Source of the DNA: Nitrospira sp.
GTDB lineage: Bacteria; Nitrospirota; Nitrospiria; Nitrospirales; Nitrospiraceae
Length of the DNA stretch: 64,000 bases
Reading direction: 5' to 3'
Assembly (NCBI GenBank): GCA_022842445.1
Contig: JALHPO010000004.1
Span: forward strand, 1-64,000
Under the pieces are notes generated by a model. That model had not been told where the DNA came from, did not search any database, and worked only from the letters and a program-made list of their open reading frames with translations. The first letter of the stretch is position 1; every line of letters starts with the position of its first letter. Positions 1 to 8,202 of the stretch are shown in pieces. Made by a program: the position numbers and the translations under genes.

Positions 1-1
1 G

Positions 2-63
2 TTGCTTGCCGAACCACCACAGATCGAGCAAGTCGACGTGCTCGGCGCGAAGATCCCGCACTG
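2..63 (+). CDS. 3' end of an unidentified protein gene (partial)
   Basis: Only the last 20 codons lie in the window; they read LLAEPPQIEQ...GAKIPH and end in TGA. The other frames are less protein-like. The rest of the gene is upstream of the window, so the product cannot be named. It runs toward the palindrome at 210-299, which may end its transcript. Confidence 0.4.
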
Positions 64-209
64 AAGTCTATCGAGAGATGAGGCCGGGTAGCGAGCAGTT
101 CGGTCGGCGTGAGTGAATTGGGAAACCCGCTGCAGTGGCTCACTCCAGGGTGGCAATCGCGCCAGAGCTTAACGATCTGGCACGACTGCAGCCCCGTCGC
201 TCGCAGCTA

Positions 210-299
210 GGAACCGCAGGTTGGAGGTTCGATACCTCTCGCCAGCTCCACACCGCACCACTGGCGAGCCTGGACATCGAACCTCTAACCAGGGGTTCC
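210..299. repeat. 90-bp imperfect palindrome with tRNA/tmRNA-like T-arm
   Basis: Three nested paired segments are visible: 210-215 with 294-299, 219-233 with 276-290 (14 of 15 pairs), and 238-245 with 261-268 (8 of 8). On the plus strand, 219-250 reads like the end of a tRNA or tmRNA: a T-arm GGAGGTTCGATACCTCT followed by CGCCAGCTCCA, as in E. coli tmRNA. No matching 5' acceptor half is found upstream, so an intact tRNA or tmRNA is not supported. The right arm overlaps the stop codon of the small minus-strand gene 285-407. It could be a two-way terminator, a mobile repeat or an attachment-site scar. Confidence 0.5.
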
Positions 300-407
300 G
301 ATCTGAACCCACGGAATACGGGCGAACGCAAACACAATGACTGCGGCAATAAGAATTGCGATGGGGATTAACATCTCCAGTGGATTTTCGCCGAACATTC
401 CTGCCAT
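285..407 (-). CDS. 40-residue single-pass membrane peptide
   Basis: The gene is too short for routine calling but has a strong ribosome binding site, AAGGAGGGCGACC, directly before ATG. The product begins MAGMFGENPLEM, followed by a hydrophobic segment at about residues 13-29 (LIPIAILIAAVIVFAFA) and a short tail RIPWVQIGTPG. This suggests a single membrane helix with N-terminus outside or in the periplasm. It lies after the terminator of the cupredoxin gene and so probably has its own promoter. No family is recognised; a small subunit or assembly peptide of a membrane complex is possible. The strong RBS and clean helix argue for a real gene. Confidence 0.6.
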   Translation of the reverse strand: MAGMFGENPLEMLIPIAILIAAVIVFAFARIPWVQIGTPG

Positions 408-520
408 GGTCGCCCTCCTTCGGGATTACAGGGCTGTTATGCTCTTGCCCCACATCTGCCCCCATCGTCTGAATGTCACGACACGACGAAACACAGCCGC
501 CGGTCGCGCAAGAATGAAAA

Positions 521-551
521 GGCCCTGGCGCGACGTTGTCGCGCCAGGGCC
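521..551 (-). terminator. Rho-independent terminator of the cupredoxin gene
   Basis: This is a perfect 14-bp GC-rich stem (GGCCCTGGCGCGAC) with a GTT loop. On the minus strand it is followed by TTTTCATTCTT. It lies about 60 bp after the stop of the minus-strand gene ending at 615. Confidence 0.85.
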
Positions 552-614
552 TCAATGATACAGCCGTCGACGGCTGCCTTAACCTATCCGAAAAGTTCCG
601 TACTTCTCACAGCC

Positions 615-2555
615 CTATTCATCATCATGGTCGTCATCGTCACCCGCATGAGGATTACGGCTGTGGAGCGGCCCGATCGGATTCCGCTGCGCTCTAGTGA
701 GCTGCGCCTTATAACCGATTGGTAACTGCTGCACCCAGCCGTTATACACATTGGGGACGGCCAAGACGCCCTGGCCGCCCTGCCCTTTGTTCCCAATGAT
801 CTTGTCGTCCTTCGGAACATTGTCCTTCGCCAGCACCACTGCGCCGGCAATCACCGCGTCATCCACGTTGCCATCGTTGTTCGGATCATAGTCCAGAACA
901 ATCAGGCGGTTGGCGAATTTGCTCGTGACATAGGCATAGTACCCGCCACCCTTCTTGGCGCCGAAGTTCACCCCATGGCAGCCCGGATCACAGGAAATCA
1001 TCTTCACCAGCGTATCATCTGATGTACGGATGATCGTGATCGTGCCGGTCAACGTATTCCCGGTAATCACGAACTTCCCGTCCGGGCTGACCGGCGTCTG
1101 AATCGGAAGGGCGCCAATCGGACCTCCGAGTGGTCCAGACGCCACATCGTAGTTGCCATTGAGCAACAGATCGACGTCCTTGATCTTCGTCCCTGGAACG
1201 CAGCTACCGGCTGGATTCGGATTGGGCCCGCACATGACGGAGGTAGTATGCCCCAGGTAATTGGACACATAGTACTTGCTCGAATCCGGCATCATGCCCG
1301 CTGCAATGGGCAGCGCACCGGTCGGCTGCTTGTTGGTGATGACATACTCGTTGAAATTAAACAGAGTCGAATCGTTGGTGTTGGAATTCGGCGTCGCCAT
1401 CGACTTCCCATCAAAGCCCATCCAATGGGCATGGGGCTGGGTCTGTTTGTCCCCGTTAGACATGGGAATGAACCTGTTCAGCTCAAGTCGGCCTGACGGG
1501 AGCCGATTGTACTCAGCCACCGTATCTTCTCCGTTGCAGGTCACATGCACCTGCTGCGTGTCCACCCGGGTCATCACATGGGCGGGGTCGTTGCACTTTC
1601 CCTCTACCTCGAGTTCCTGCAGCAGCTTCCCGTTATGGCGATTGATCACATAGAGGCTCTTGCCATGCCATTCCGTCTGATAGATCTGCTTCTGGTCATG
1701 GCTGGCCCACATATTATGGCCGTTGTTCATGTCCTGTGCGGGCAACGCAATCTTCCGCTTGACGTCCCACCCGGTGGCTGAAACGACGGTCATGGTGCCC
1801 GGAGTCCACTCCGGTTTTCCCTTCGTCAACTCATAAGCCGTGTCGATCCAGACCTCCCCGATTCCCTTCGTGCGAGGCTTCTCCTGCCTGGTGATCAACT
1901 GGCCGTCAATATGTAAGCCCTCAATCGCATCCTTGAGGTTGACGACAATGCCGGGCCCGGCATTGACATCTACCGAGGGATAGACCGGCTGGTAGATGGT
2001 GCCAACCTTCGTATAGTCTTTCCAATTGCCAGGATTCGTCACCACGAAAAATGCGCGCAACAGCCGCAGCCCAAGATCGGTCGCGGTGGGGAATGTTACC
2101 TGTGCAGCCGGCGTCGGCCCCAGGAGCGTGAGATTCGCACCAAGATCAAGTCCGGGTGTTGCAGCATCGTCCACAATGACACCGCCGAGCATATAGGGGT
2201 GGAGTTTGCAGACGAAGACATAGAGGCCCGGCGTCGTCAGTGTCACATGATGATTATCGGTGTTCGCCGCCTCCTGGTCGATCTTTTCGGTCGCGAGCGC
2301 AGGGGCCGGCCAGATCAGGCTCGTGACCGTGTGCTTGCTTTCCACATCACGCGGTTCGCCGTTTCTTTGGATGAAATGCACGGTGTCGCCCGGGTTGATA
2401 ATCGCCAGGGACCGGGTGCCCGCAATATCGTTGCCGGTATCGAATCAATAGCCCGGCGTATCGGTGACTTTAAACGTGGCCTCAGCCGCGAACGCAAGAT
2501 TCCCTGCGCCCAGCATCAACCCTGCCACCAGCGGCAGTACGCGAATCGACTTCAT
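615..2555 (-). CDS. Exported cupredoxin/beta-propeller protein, interrupted by an in-frame UGA
   Basis: The best start is ATG at 2555 with AAGGAGG five bases upstream. It opens with a signal peptide, MKSIRVLPLVAGLMLGAGNL, cleaved near AFA-AEA. Codon 37 is TGA (2447-2445), after which the same frame continues for 609 codons. Downstream is a cupredoxin-like domain with copper ligands (His in ESKHTV, then Cys-Lys-Leu-His-Pro-Tyr-Met). Then follows a long repeat-rich region with propeller-like strands (SPDGKFVITGN, WASHDQKQIYQTEW) and a His/Asp/Glu-rich tail. A role in periplasmic copper or electron transfer is likely but unproven. The UGA could be a TGG-to-TGA change (pseudogene), a sequence error or readthrough. 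An internal start at 2381 would lack the signal peptide and the first copper-fold strands. Confidence 0.75.
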
Positions 2556-2624
2556 AGTGCCTCCTTACAACAGAATCATCATAAACACACCACAGCCATC
2601 CTGATACGATTCCACAGCCGCCCC

Positions 2625-2651
2625 CGTCCGGACTCAGCTCACAGCCGGACG
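2625..2651 (-). terminator. Hairpin after the 174-residue lipoprotein gene
   Basis: CGTCCGG at 2625-2631 pairs perfectly with CCGGACG at 2645-2651 in the gap between two minus-strand genes. There is no T-run, so termination is only suggested. Confidence 0.3.
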
Positions 2652-2686
2652 ACCAGACACCTCCTTAGTTGTTCTGGTTGCCATCC

Positions 2687-3211
2687 TCAACTCTTCTTAC
2701 GCTCGTGCTCTGCGGCCCACCGTTGCTCTACGATGGCTGTCGCTTTGGCTCGCACAGCTTCGTCTTCATCCTCCATCGCCTCGAATACCGGATCAAGCGG
2801 TGCCGTGCTGTCTTTGGCCTCCCAATGATCCAAGGCTCGAAACCGGTCGCGGGCATCCGGCGAGTCAAGATCCTTGGCGATAGGCTCTGGAAGTTTTGGA
2901 GACTGCTGCCGGTGATTCTCGTTGTCGTTCCCGGCAAGAGGATTTTGCTGATTCGAATTGCCCGCGTTCCCCGCTGGGCTCGCCTCCGGGAGAAGTCCAG
3001 GCCTGTTGATTCCTTGATTGATATTTTGTGATGTCGCACTCTGGTTTGAACCTGCGATGGCCGCGCGTGACTCCTGGCCAGGAACTTTATCGGAAGAGGG
3101 AGCGCCGCATCCGACCATCCACATGACGGATATACAACCGGCAGTACGCACACCTCGACGAACGATCACACTCAAAGAATCTTGGTCCCAGAACGAGGCC
3201 GCGAACTCCAT
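2687..3211 (-). CDS. Predicted lipoprotein with HEAT-like C-terminal segment
   Basis: The 174-residue product has a hydrophobic N-terminal stretch ending in a lipobox-like VGC (residues 33-35), so it is probably exported and lipidated. A low-complexity Asn/Gln/Pro/Ser linker covers about residues 45-105. The C-terminal part, from about residue 112, has a DARDRFRALDHWE pattern and a second helix pair, like one HEAT-type repeat. The n-region before the hydrophobic stretch is long, so translation may start later, for example at a GTG near codon 14. No enzyme motif is visible. It is upstream of, and codirectional with, the cupredoxin gene. Confidence 0.55.
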   Translation of the reverse strand: MEFAASFWDQDSLSVIVRRGVRTAGCISVMWMVGCGAPSSDKVPGQESRAAIAGSNQSATSQNINQGINRPGLLPEASPAGNAGNSNQQNPLAGNDNENHRQQSPKLPEPIAKDLDSPDARDRFRALDHWEAKDSTAPLDPVFEAMEDEDEAVRAKATAIVEQRWAAEHERKKS

Positions 3212-3465
3212 ACACCGCCCACTACCTATGTGAGTAGATTGATGTCTGAGGAACTGCGTACCAAGGCCTTAGTCAAACTTTCAGCCGACAATAGGATCAC
3301 GGCACCTTTACCAAAATCTCCCCATCCCATCTACCCTGCTTTCGTAGGGGTTAGCGGGGTGCCTGCTTCAGGAAAGTCTTTCCAGATGCCGATTTGCGAC
3401 TGCACTGAATCAGGCAGACGAACATAACAGAAATTTCACACCTTTCAGATGTTCCATGCCCTGAC

Positions 3466-3491
3466 GCGGCCGGCCGGTGCCGGCCAGCCGC
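3466..3491. terminator. GC-rich hairpin after the truncated haemoglobin gene
   Basis: GCGGCCGGCCGG folds onto its complement with one mismatch and a two-base loop. It begins 13 bases after the stop at 3504. No T-run follows on the minus strand, so it may be a weak terminator. Confidence 0.35.
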
Positions 3492-3503
3492 ACTCTGACA
3501 ACC

Positions 3504-3977
3504 CTATGGAACTTCGACGATATCTTTTTTCATAGGCCCCAAGACTGCGAGCAATTCACCCTTCTCTTGCTCCGGTACGTTGAACGTATCGAGCGCTGCC
3601 ACGAGATCCTCGACCAGCGCGTTAAACGCCGCGGTCGTGATCTTCATGCCTTTGTGCGTCGTTTTCATATCCTGGCCGTCGTAGGTGCACGGGCCGCCGC
3701 TGGCCTGGCACACCTGATCGACCAACTGCCGCTTGAGTTTGGGGATGTCGGCCTTCGCGAAGTAGCCGTTGATGCGCTTGTCGGCTGCAACGTTGCTGAC
3801 GAACTTTCCCACGACGGCCGTGATGGGGCCGGTTCCGCCGAGCCGCTCGTAGAGTGAAAGCTTGGGAGCAGCAGGCATCGAGACAGTGGGTTTCGGTGCA
3901 GCGGTCTGAGTCTCCATCGACGAACAGCCGACGGTCATAAACAGCGCTGCGGCAAGCATGATTGACGTACGAGTCAT
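3504..3977 (-). CDS. Lipoprotein-anchored group 1 truncated haemoglobin
   Basis: The 157-residue protein starts with a lipoprotein signal peptide ([18 protein letters not shown], lipobox TVGC, Cys18). After a Pro/Ala linker comes a truncated haemoglobin fold: [19 protein letters not shown], then RINGYF, LVDQVCQ, and TTHKGMKI, where the His is the probable proximal haem ligand. Truncated haemoglobins bind O2 or NO. Here the acyl anchor places the domain in the periplasm or outer membrane, suggesting NO or oxygen handling outside the cytoplasm. The RBS is AAGGAG nine bases before ATG. It stands alone between hairpins, downstream of the sigma-54 regulator. Confidence 0.85.
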   Translation of the reverse strand: MTRTSIMLAAALFMTVGCSSMETQTAAPKPTVSMPAAPKLSLYERLGGTGPITAVVGKFVSNVAADKRINGYFAKADIPKLKRQLVDQVCQASGGPCTYDGQDMKTTHKGMKITTAAFNALVEDLVAALDTFNVPEQEKGELLAVLGPMKKDIVEVP

Positions 3978-4340
3978 TTGGCGCTCTCCTTGTGTGAGGG
4001 TTAATCGACTGCACTGCTTCTACAGTGCCCTATATGGCCTACAGGATCTACGATGTCAAGGGACTGAATGCGCACTGCCGCCAGGGAGTGCTGTCAGCAG
4101 TGAGTGGGAAGGATTGAGGAGGGCCGATGCACCGGCCCTCCTCGCATCGTTCATGCCCCATCGTCGTGTGGATTGCAATCCAAGGCCATCAAAGAATCCG
4201 CACATGTACTTTCGCGCTGTCCCTGTAACAGCGCTACCCGCAATCACAAACCTTCCACCCGAGTTGACGGAAAGGCGGTCGGATATGGATCATCCAGCTT
4301 CACCGTCTACGAATCCGTACGATTCAACGTACTGCGGTCG
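3978..4340. other. Intergenic region with a strong hairpin
   Basis: No gene is seen. A perfect 11-bp stem pairs 4116-4126 (GAGGAGGGCCG) with 4133-4143 around a six-base loop. It may terminate the response regulator transcript or insulate the haemoglobin promoter. There is no U-tract on either side. Confidence 0.4.
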
Positions 4341-5759
4341 CTACCGCTCCGCCTCGGTCAGATCCGCTTCGTCTTCGAGCTCCTCCAATTCAGCGTCAGG
4401 CTTGCCCTTCGTCATCGACGGATGCAGGCCGTACTTTCTGAGCATCTTATAGAAGTCGGCACGGTATCGTCCGGCAAACTGGGCGGCGCGGGAAATATTG
4501 CCCCCCGTCAGCTGCAACACGTTCTTCAAATAGGTTCGCTCGAACTCTTCTTTGGCCTCGGTGAGCGGCTTGAGCGGCGTGTCAGGCGACACACCGACGG
4601 ACGGGAGGAGGTCCGGCGTCAGCATATCTTGGCGCGACATGACCACCGCCTTTTCAACCGCGTTCTCCAATTCCCGCACATTGCCGTGCCACGGATTGAC
4701 AATCAGTCGATGCAGCGCGGCAGGCGTGAACCCTTTGACCTCTTTGTTTGCCCGCTGCACACTGAGCTTGAGAAAATGCTGGGCCAGGAGGGGAATATCA
4801 TCGCGGCGATCGCGCAACGGCGGAATAAACAGCGGGACCACCGAAATGCGATAGTACAGATCGTTTCGGAAAGTTCCGTTCTTGACCGCCTCTCCAAGAT
4901 CCTTGTTCGTGGCGGCGATGATGCGCACGTCCACCTTCGACGATGTTTCCGACCCTACCTCCCGGATTTCTCGCTCCTGTACGGCACGCAACAGCTTGAC
5001 TTGCATTGAAAGCGGCATCTCGCCGATTTCGTCCAGGAACAGGGTGCCTCCGTTAGCCATTTGGAACAGTCCGCGCTTGGAGCCGTGGGCGCTGGTGAAT
5101 GCGCCTTTGACATGTCCGAAGAGCTCGCTTTCAAACAGCGTTTCAGGAATCGCGGCGCAATTGAGCGCCACAAACGGCCCCTTGGAGCGCCGGCTGTTGG
5201 TATGGATGACACGAGCCATGACTTCCTTGCCGGTTCCGGTTTCTCCAAAGAGCAGAATCGTGGCATCTGAGTCGGCCACTTGGGCGATTTGCTGGAACAA
5301 CCGCTGCATGGCAGGGCTTCGCGCGACGACATTTTCCAGGCCATAGAGCTCCTTGACCAGCGATTTGAGCCGCTTGATCTCCCGGCTCATCCGCTGCTGC
5401 GAGAGGGCTTTTTCGATTGTGGCCTTCAGCTCCTTGTCGTCGAATGGTTTGGTCAGATAGCCGAACGCGCCGCGCTGCATGGCCTCGACGGCGTTGGGAA
5501 TGCTGCCATGCGCGGTCAGAATGATGACCGGCAGGCCGGGGTGAATACGGAGCAACTCCTCGGTCACATCCAACCCGTCCTCGCCGCGGAGACGCAGATC
5601 GGTGATCGCCAGATCGAACATCTTCTTCTTGGCTTCTCCGACCGCTTCCTGCCCCGTCGTGGCGGATGTCACGGCAAATCCCATTGCGGATAGTCGCATT
5701 TTCACCAAATGCAGCAGGCCTTCGTCATCGTCGACTACGAGAATATGCTCTTGGTCCAT
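4341..5759 (-). CDS. glrR: Sigma-54-dependent response regulator, GlrR/QseF type
   Basis: The 472-residue protein has three domains. The receiver has its phospho-acceptor at Asp54 (AITDLRLRG) and the Lys of YLTKPFDD. The AAA+ domain has Walker A GETGTGKE (172-179), Walker B GGTLFLDEIGE and R-finger region. A Fis-type helix-turn-helix (GGNISRAAQFAGRYRADFY) lies near the C-terminus. The sigma-54 contact loop reads GAFTSA (219-224), not the usual GAFTGA. It starts 21 bp after the kinase/lipoprotein gene on the same strand, with GGAAGG before ATG. The order kinase, lipoprotein, regulator matches glrK-qseG-glrR of Enterobacteria, where targets include envelope-stress genes. The acidic tail (ELEELEDEADL) is unusual. 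Confidence 0.85.
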   Translation of the reverse strand: MDQEHILVVDDDEGLLHLVKMRLSAMGFAVTSATTGQEAVGEAKKKMFDLAITDLRLRGEDGLDVTEELLRIHPGLPVIILTAHGSIPNAVEAMQRGAFGYLTKPFDDKELKATIEKALSQQRMSREIKRLKSLVKELYGLENVVARSPAMQRLFQQIAQVADSDATILLFGETGTGKEVMARVIHTNSRRSKGPFVALNCAAIPETLFESELFGHVKGAFTSAHGSKRGLFQMANGGTLFLDEIGEMPLSMQVKLLRAVQEREIREVGSETSSKVDVRIIAATNKDLGEAVKNGTFRNDLYYRISVVPLFIPPLRDRRDDIPLLAQHFLKLSVQRANKEVKGFTPAALHRLIVNPWHGNVRELENAVEKAVVMSRQDMLTPDLLPSVGVSPDTPLKPLTEAKEEFERTYLKNVLQLTGGNISRAAQFAGRYRADFYKMLRKYGLHPSMTKGKPDAELEELEDEADLTEAER

Positions 5760-5780
5760 GGTGTGCCTTCCAATTGTTCG

Positions 5781-8024
5781 TTATGGCGATGTGTCCGGCG
5801 CGGGAAGTGGGGCGACCGTCGATGGCGGACGGATCGGGCGCACCTTTTCGCGCATTTCCTGATCGATTCGTTTCAAGGCTTCCAACTGCGTGGAGAGTTC
5901 CTCGATTTTTTTATCCCGGTCGTGCAGCTGCTTCTGAAGGCCCTGCACCAGGGTCGGATCAGAGCCCCCCTTCCCCGGATCTTTCTTCAACAACGCTTCG
6001 ATCTTGTGATCCCGGTCGGCAATCTCTCGCTGCAAATATTCCACCGTCTGAACATTCCCTTCCCATTCAAGCAAGTCCCGCACCAAGCGATCCGTGGCTT
6101 TAACCAACGCTGAATTCGTATTGGCAATCGCAGGTGCTCCAAAAAGGGCATCCAGCCACGAGACCGAGGCCGGAGCTGGGTGCCTCTGCAACAATTGCAT
6201 CCAGGCTTTACTCGATGCAGCGAGTTGGCTTTTGGGATCAAGGGCAATGACCTTTTCGAAGCATTTCTCTGCAATGTCGCGGCGTTCATAGAGACCAATC
6301 AACCCCCTGGTAAAGTAGGCATGGTCGCAAGAACTCATTTCGCTGCATTTCTCCACTACCCCGTCCTGTTTTCTGGCAAGTGATTGAAATGTCTTTACTT
6401 CTGTCGACTCCAAGACAAAATACGGCTTATTAGCCGGCGTCGGACCCCATGCCGCACAGCCCCCAAGCATTGTCGAGAGTATTACTGCCTGAACCATCAG
6501 CCGCGTCATGCTCCCTGTCCCCTCCTGTTCCCGGCCCTGTTCCCGCTCTTCTTCCCTTCCCTGTTTCGCCAACCGTAGGATAAACCGTACAGCCGTCCCT
6601 TTGCCAGCATCACTTTCTATCCAAATTCTCCCTCCGTGAGCTTCGACAACTTTCTTTGCCAACGCCAGCCCCAACCCGCTTCCAGCTGCAGCACTTCTTG
6701 CCTTTGTCTGCCCTTGATAAAACCGCTCAAAAATATGAGGAAGGTCATCAGCAGCAATGCCTGGTCCCGTATCGGATACCGAGACTTCAAGCACACCGGC
6801 TTGCTGATCTGGTTTCATCTGCAGCTTGACAATGCCACCTTCCGGACTGAACTTCAGGGCATTCGAGAGCAGATTATCAAGAACCTGTTCAATCCGCGGG
6901 GCATCCACCTTCACCCACGCCCGTTCTCCGACATTCTCAACCAGCAGCTGAATATGCTTGGAATCGGCCAGGAGTCGCACCTTATTGACGGAAATGTCCG
7001 CGACACGCTTGAGATCCACGGGAACGATCCGATACTCCATCATACCGGCTTCCATCTTCGAAAGGTCGAGGATGGTTGAGATCAAATGGATCAGCCGCCT
7101 GCTGCTGTCGGACATAATACGGAGCGTGGTCCGTTGCTCCTGTGTGAGAGGGCCTGGAATCTCATCGAGCAGCAAGTGTGTGCCTTCCTGAATCGAGGCC
7201 ATGGGCGTACGCAACTCATGGGACACATGCGCAAGAAACTCCGACTTCATATCGTCGAGTTCTTGAAGTTTCACTCCCATCCAGTTCACGGTATCCACCA
7301 AGTCTTTCAATTCCGCCGGAGCCGCGATCTGAAGCGGTTGCCCGAATTTCCCTTGGCCGATTTCCTTAATGTGCCCTTGCAGCTCTCGAAGTGGACGCAA
7401 GATCGTATAACTGGCGATACCGGCAAGCCCCAATCCAAAAACCAATGCCACCAGGACCAGCTGCTGCGTCACCGCTTCGGCTTTGACGGCGCTCGCTCGT
7501 GACTCACTCACCCCGACGCTCACGCGCGCCTCATGCAGATCGATATAGCTTTGAATCGACGACGACATCCGGTCCATCAGTGCATCGCGCCGGTTCTCAT
7601 ATCCTGGCAGGGTTGCCGAAGCTTTGCCGGCCGCGGCCTTGAATCCATCGTGAAAAAGGACCAGTCGCTCCTGGAGCAATCGGCCAACCTCCTGGAGAAG
7701 ACTTTGCCCTTGCGGCGTGTTTTCTTCCCCGAGCAGATGCTGGAGGCTTCGCTGAAACTCCTCTACCTCCTCGTTGAAGTTTGTTAAGAACGCGGCATCT
7801 TTTGTGGCAAGATATTTTTTCTCGCTATTCAATTGTGCGTAGAGCGACCCCAACAACCGTTTTGCAGACTCGACCGCCGGATAGTGATACGCGGCCATCT
7901 CCGTACTCATCGCCGTCAACTGTCGAAGTTGAAAAAGAGCATACAGATTGACTCCACCCATGACCACGATGATCACAAGTGAGGTGAGAAGGAGGCGCCA
8001 AAAAATTGAAAGTCCCACGGTCAA
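5781..8024 (-). CDS. Sensor histidine kinase in one reading frame with a QseG-like lipoprotein
   Basis: The 747-codon frame contains two modules. Residues 1-490 are a GlrK/QseE-type kinase: membrane helix 8-30, a helical periplasmic sensor (about 35-185), second helix 187-207, HAMP, H-box with His269 (LAHVSHELRTP), and ATP-binding N, G1 (VSDTGPGIA) and G2 (GSGLGLALAKK) boxes. A Glu/Arg-rich linker follows, then Met506 opens a perfect lipoprotein signal (MTRLMVQAVILSTMLGGC, Cys523). This leads into a QseG-like domain with a helical repeat and a C-terminal coiled coil (about 655-725). There is no stop between the modules. The start is TTG at 8024 or GTG at 8018. Either a true fusion or two overlapping products from one frame is possible. 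Confidence 0.8.
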   Translation of the reverse strand: MTVGLSIFWRLLLTSLVIIVVMGGVNLYALFQLRQLTAMSTEMAAYHYPAVESAKRLLGSLYAQLNSEKKYLATKDAAFLTNFNEEVEEFQRSLQHLLGEENTPQGQSLLQEVGRLLQERLVLFHDGFKAAAGKASATLPGYENRRDALMDRMSSSIQSYIDLHEARVSVGVSESRASAVKAEAVTQQLVLVALVFGLGLAGIASYTILRPLRELQGHIKEIGQGKFGQPLQIAAPAELKDLVDTVNWMGVKLQELDDMKSEFLAHVSHELRTPMASIQEGTHLLLDEIPGPLTQEQRTTLRIMSDSSRRLIHLISTILDLSKMEAGMMEYRIVPVDLKRVADISVNKVRLLADSKHIQLLVENVGERAWVKVDAPRIEQVLDNLLSNALKFSPEGGIVKLQMKPDQQAGVLEVSVSDTGPGIAADDLPHIFERFYQGQTKARSAAAGSGLGLALAKKVVEAHGGRIWIESDAGKGTAVRFILRLAKQGREEEREQGREQEGTGSMTRLMVQAVILSTMLGGCAAWGPTPANKPYFVLESTEVKTFQSLARKQDGVVEKCSEMSSCDHAYFTRGLIGLYERRDIAEKCFEKVIALDPKSQLAASSKAWMQLLQRHPAPASVSWLDALFGAPAIANTNSALVKATDRLVRDLLEWEGNVQTVEYLQREIADRDHKIEALLKKDPGKGGSDPTLVQGLQKQLHDRDKKIEELSTQLEALKRIDQEMREKVRPIRPPSTVAPLPAPDTSP
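6507..6532 (-). promoter_or_regulatory. Internal ribosome binding site and start for the QseG-like lipoprotein
   Basis: On the minus strand AGGAGG (6526-6521) lies 11 bases before ATG (6509). That ATG opens a canonical lipoprotein signal peptide in the same frame as the kinase. It could give a separate 242-residue lipoprotein. Confidence 0.5.
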
Positions 8025-8064
8025 CGCCTTAGCCGAACGATAGGGAGATCATCACAATGACGAT

Positions 8065-8084
8065 GTGTATGCAAAAGCATACAC
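8065..8084. promoter_or_regulatory. Perfect 8-bp palindrome GTGTATGC-AAAA-GCATACAC
   Basis: It lies 40 bp upstream of the kinase start and after the membrane-protein gene on the same strand. It could be an operator for the two-component operon or a hairpin without a T-run. It is the only such palindrome nearby. Confidence 0.4.
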
Positions 8085-8202
8085 TATCCCATTGTCTGCC
8101 TCAAGCAGTTCGTCGCTACTTTCTCTAGCCCCATTTGCTCGGCAGTGCATCAGCACGTGAGGAATCGACAGTCACTACGCGCATTCGGCACGTTTTTGCC
8201 GT

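Noticed and set aside
135..250. Possible complete tRNA or tmRNA at 135-250
   Set aside because: Only the 3' T-arm and acceptor end look right. I found no 5' acceptor strand, anticodon arm or tag frame, so only the palindrome is reported.
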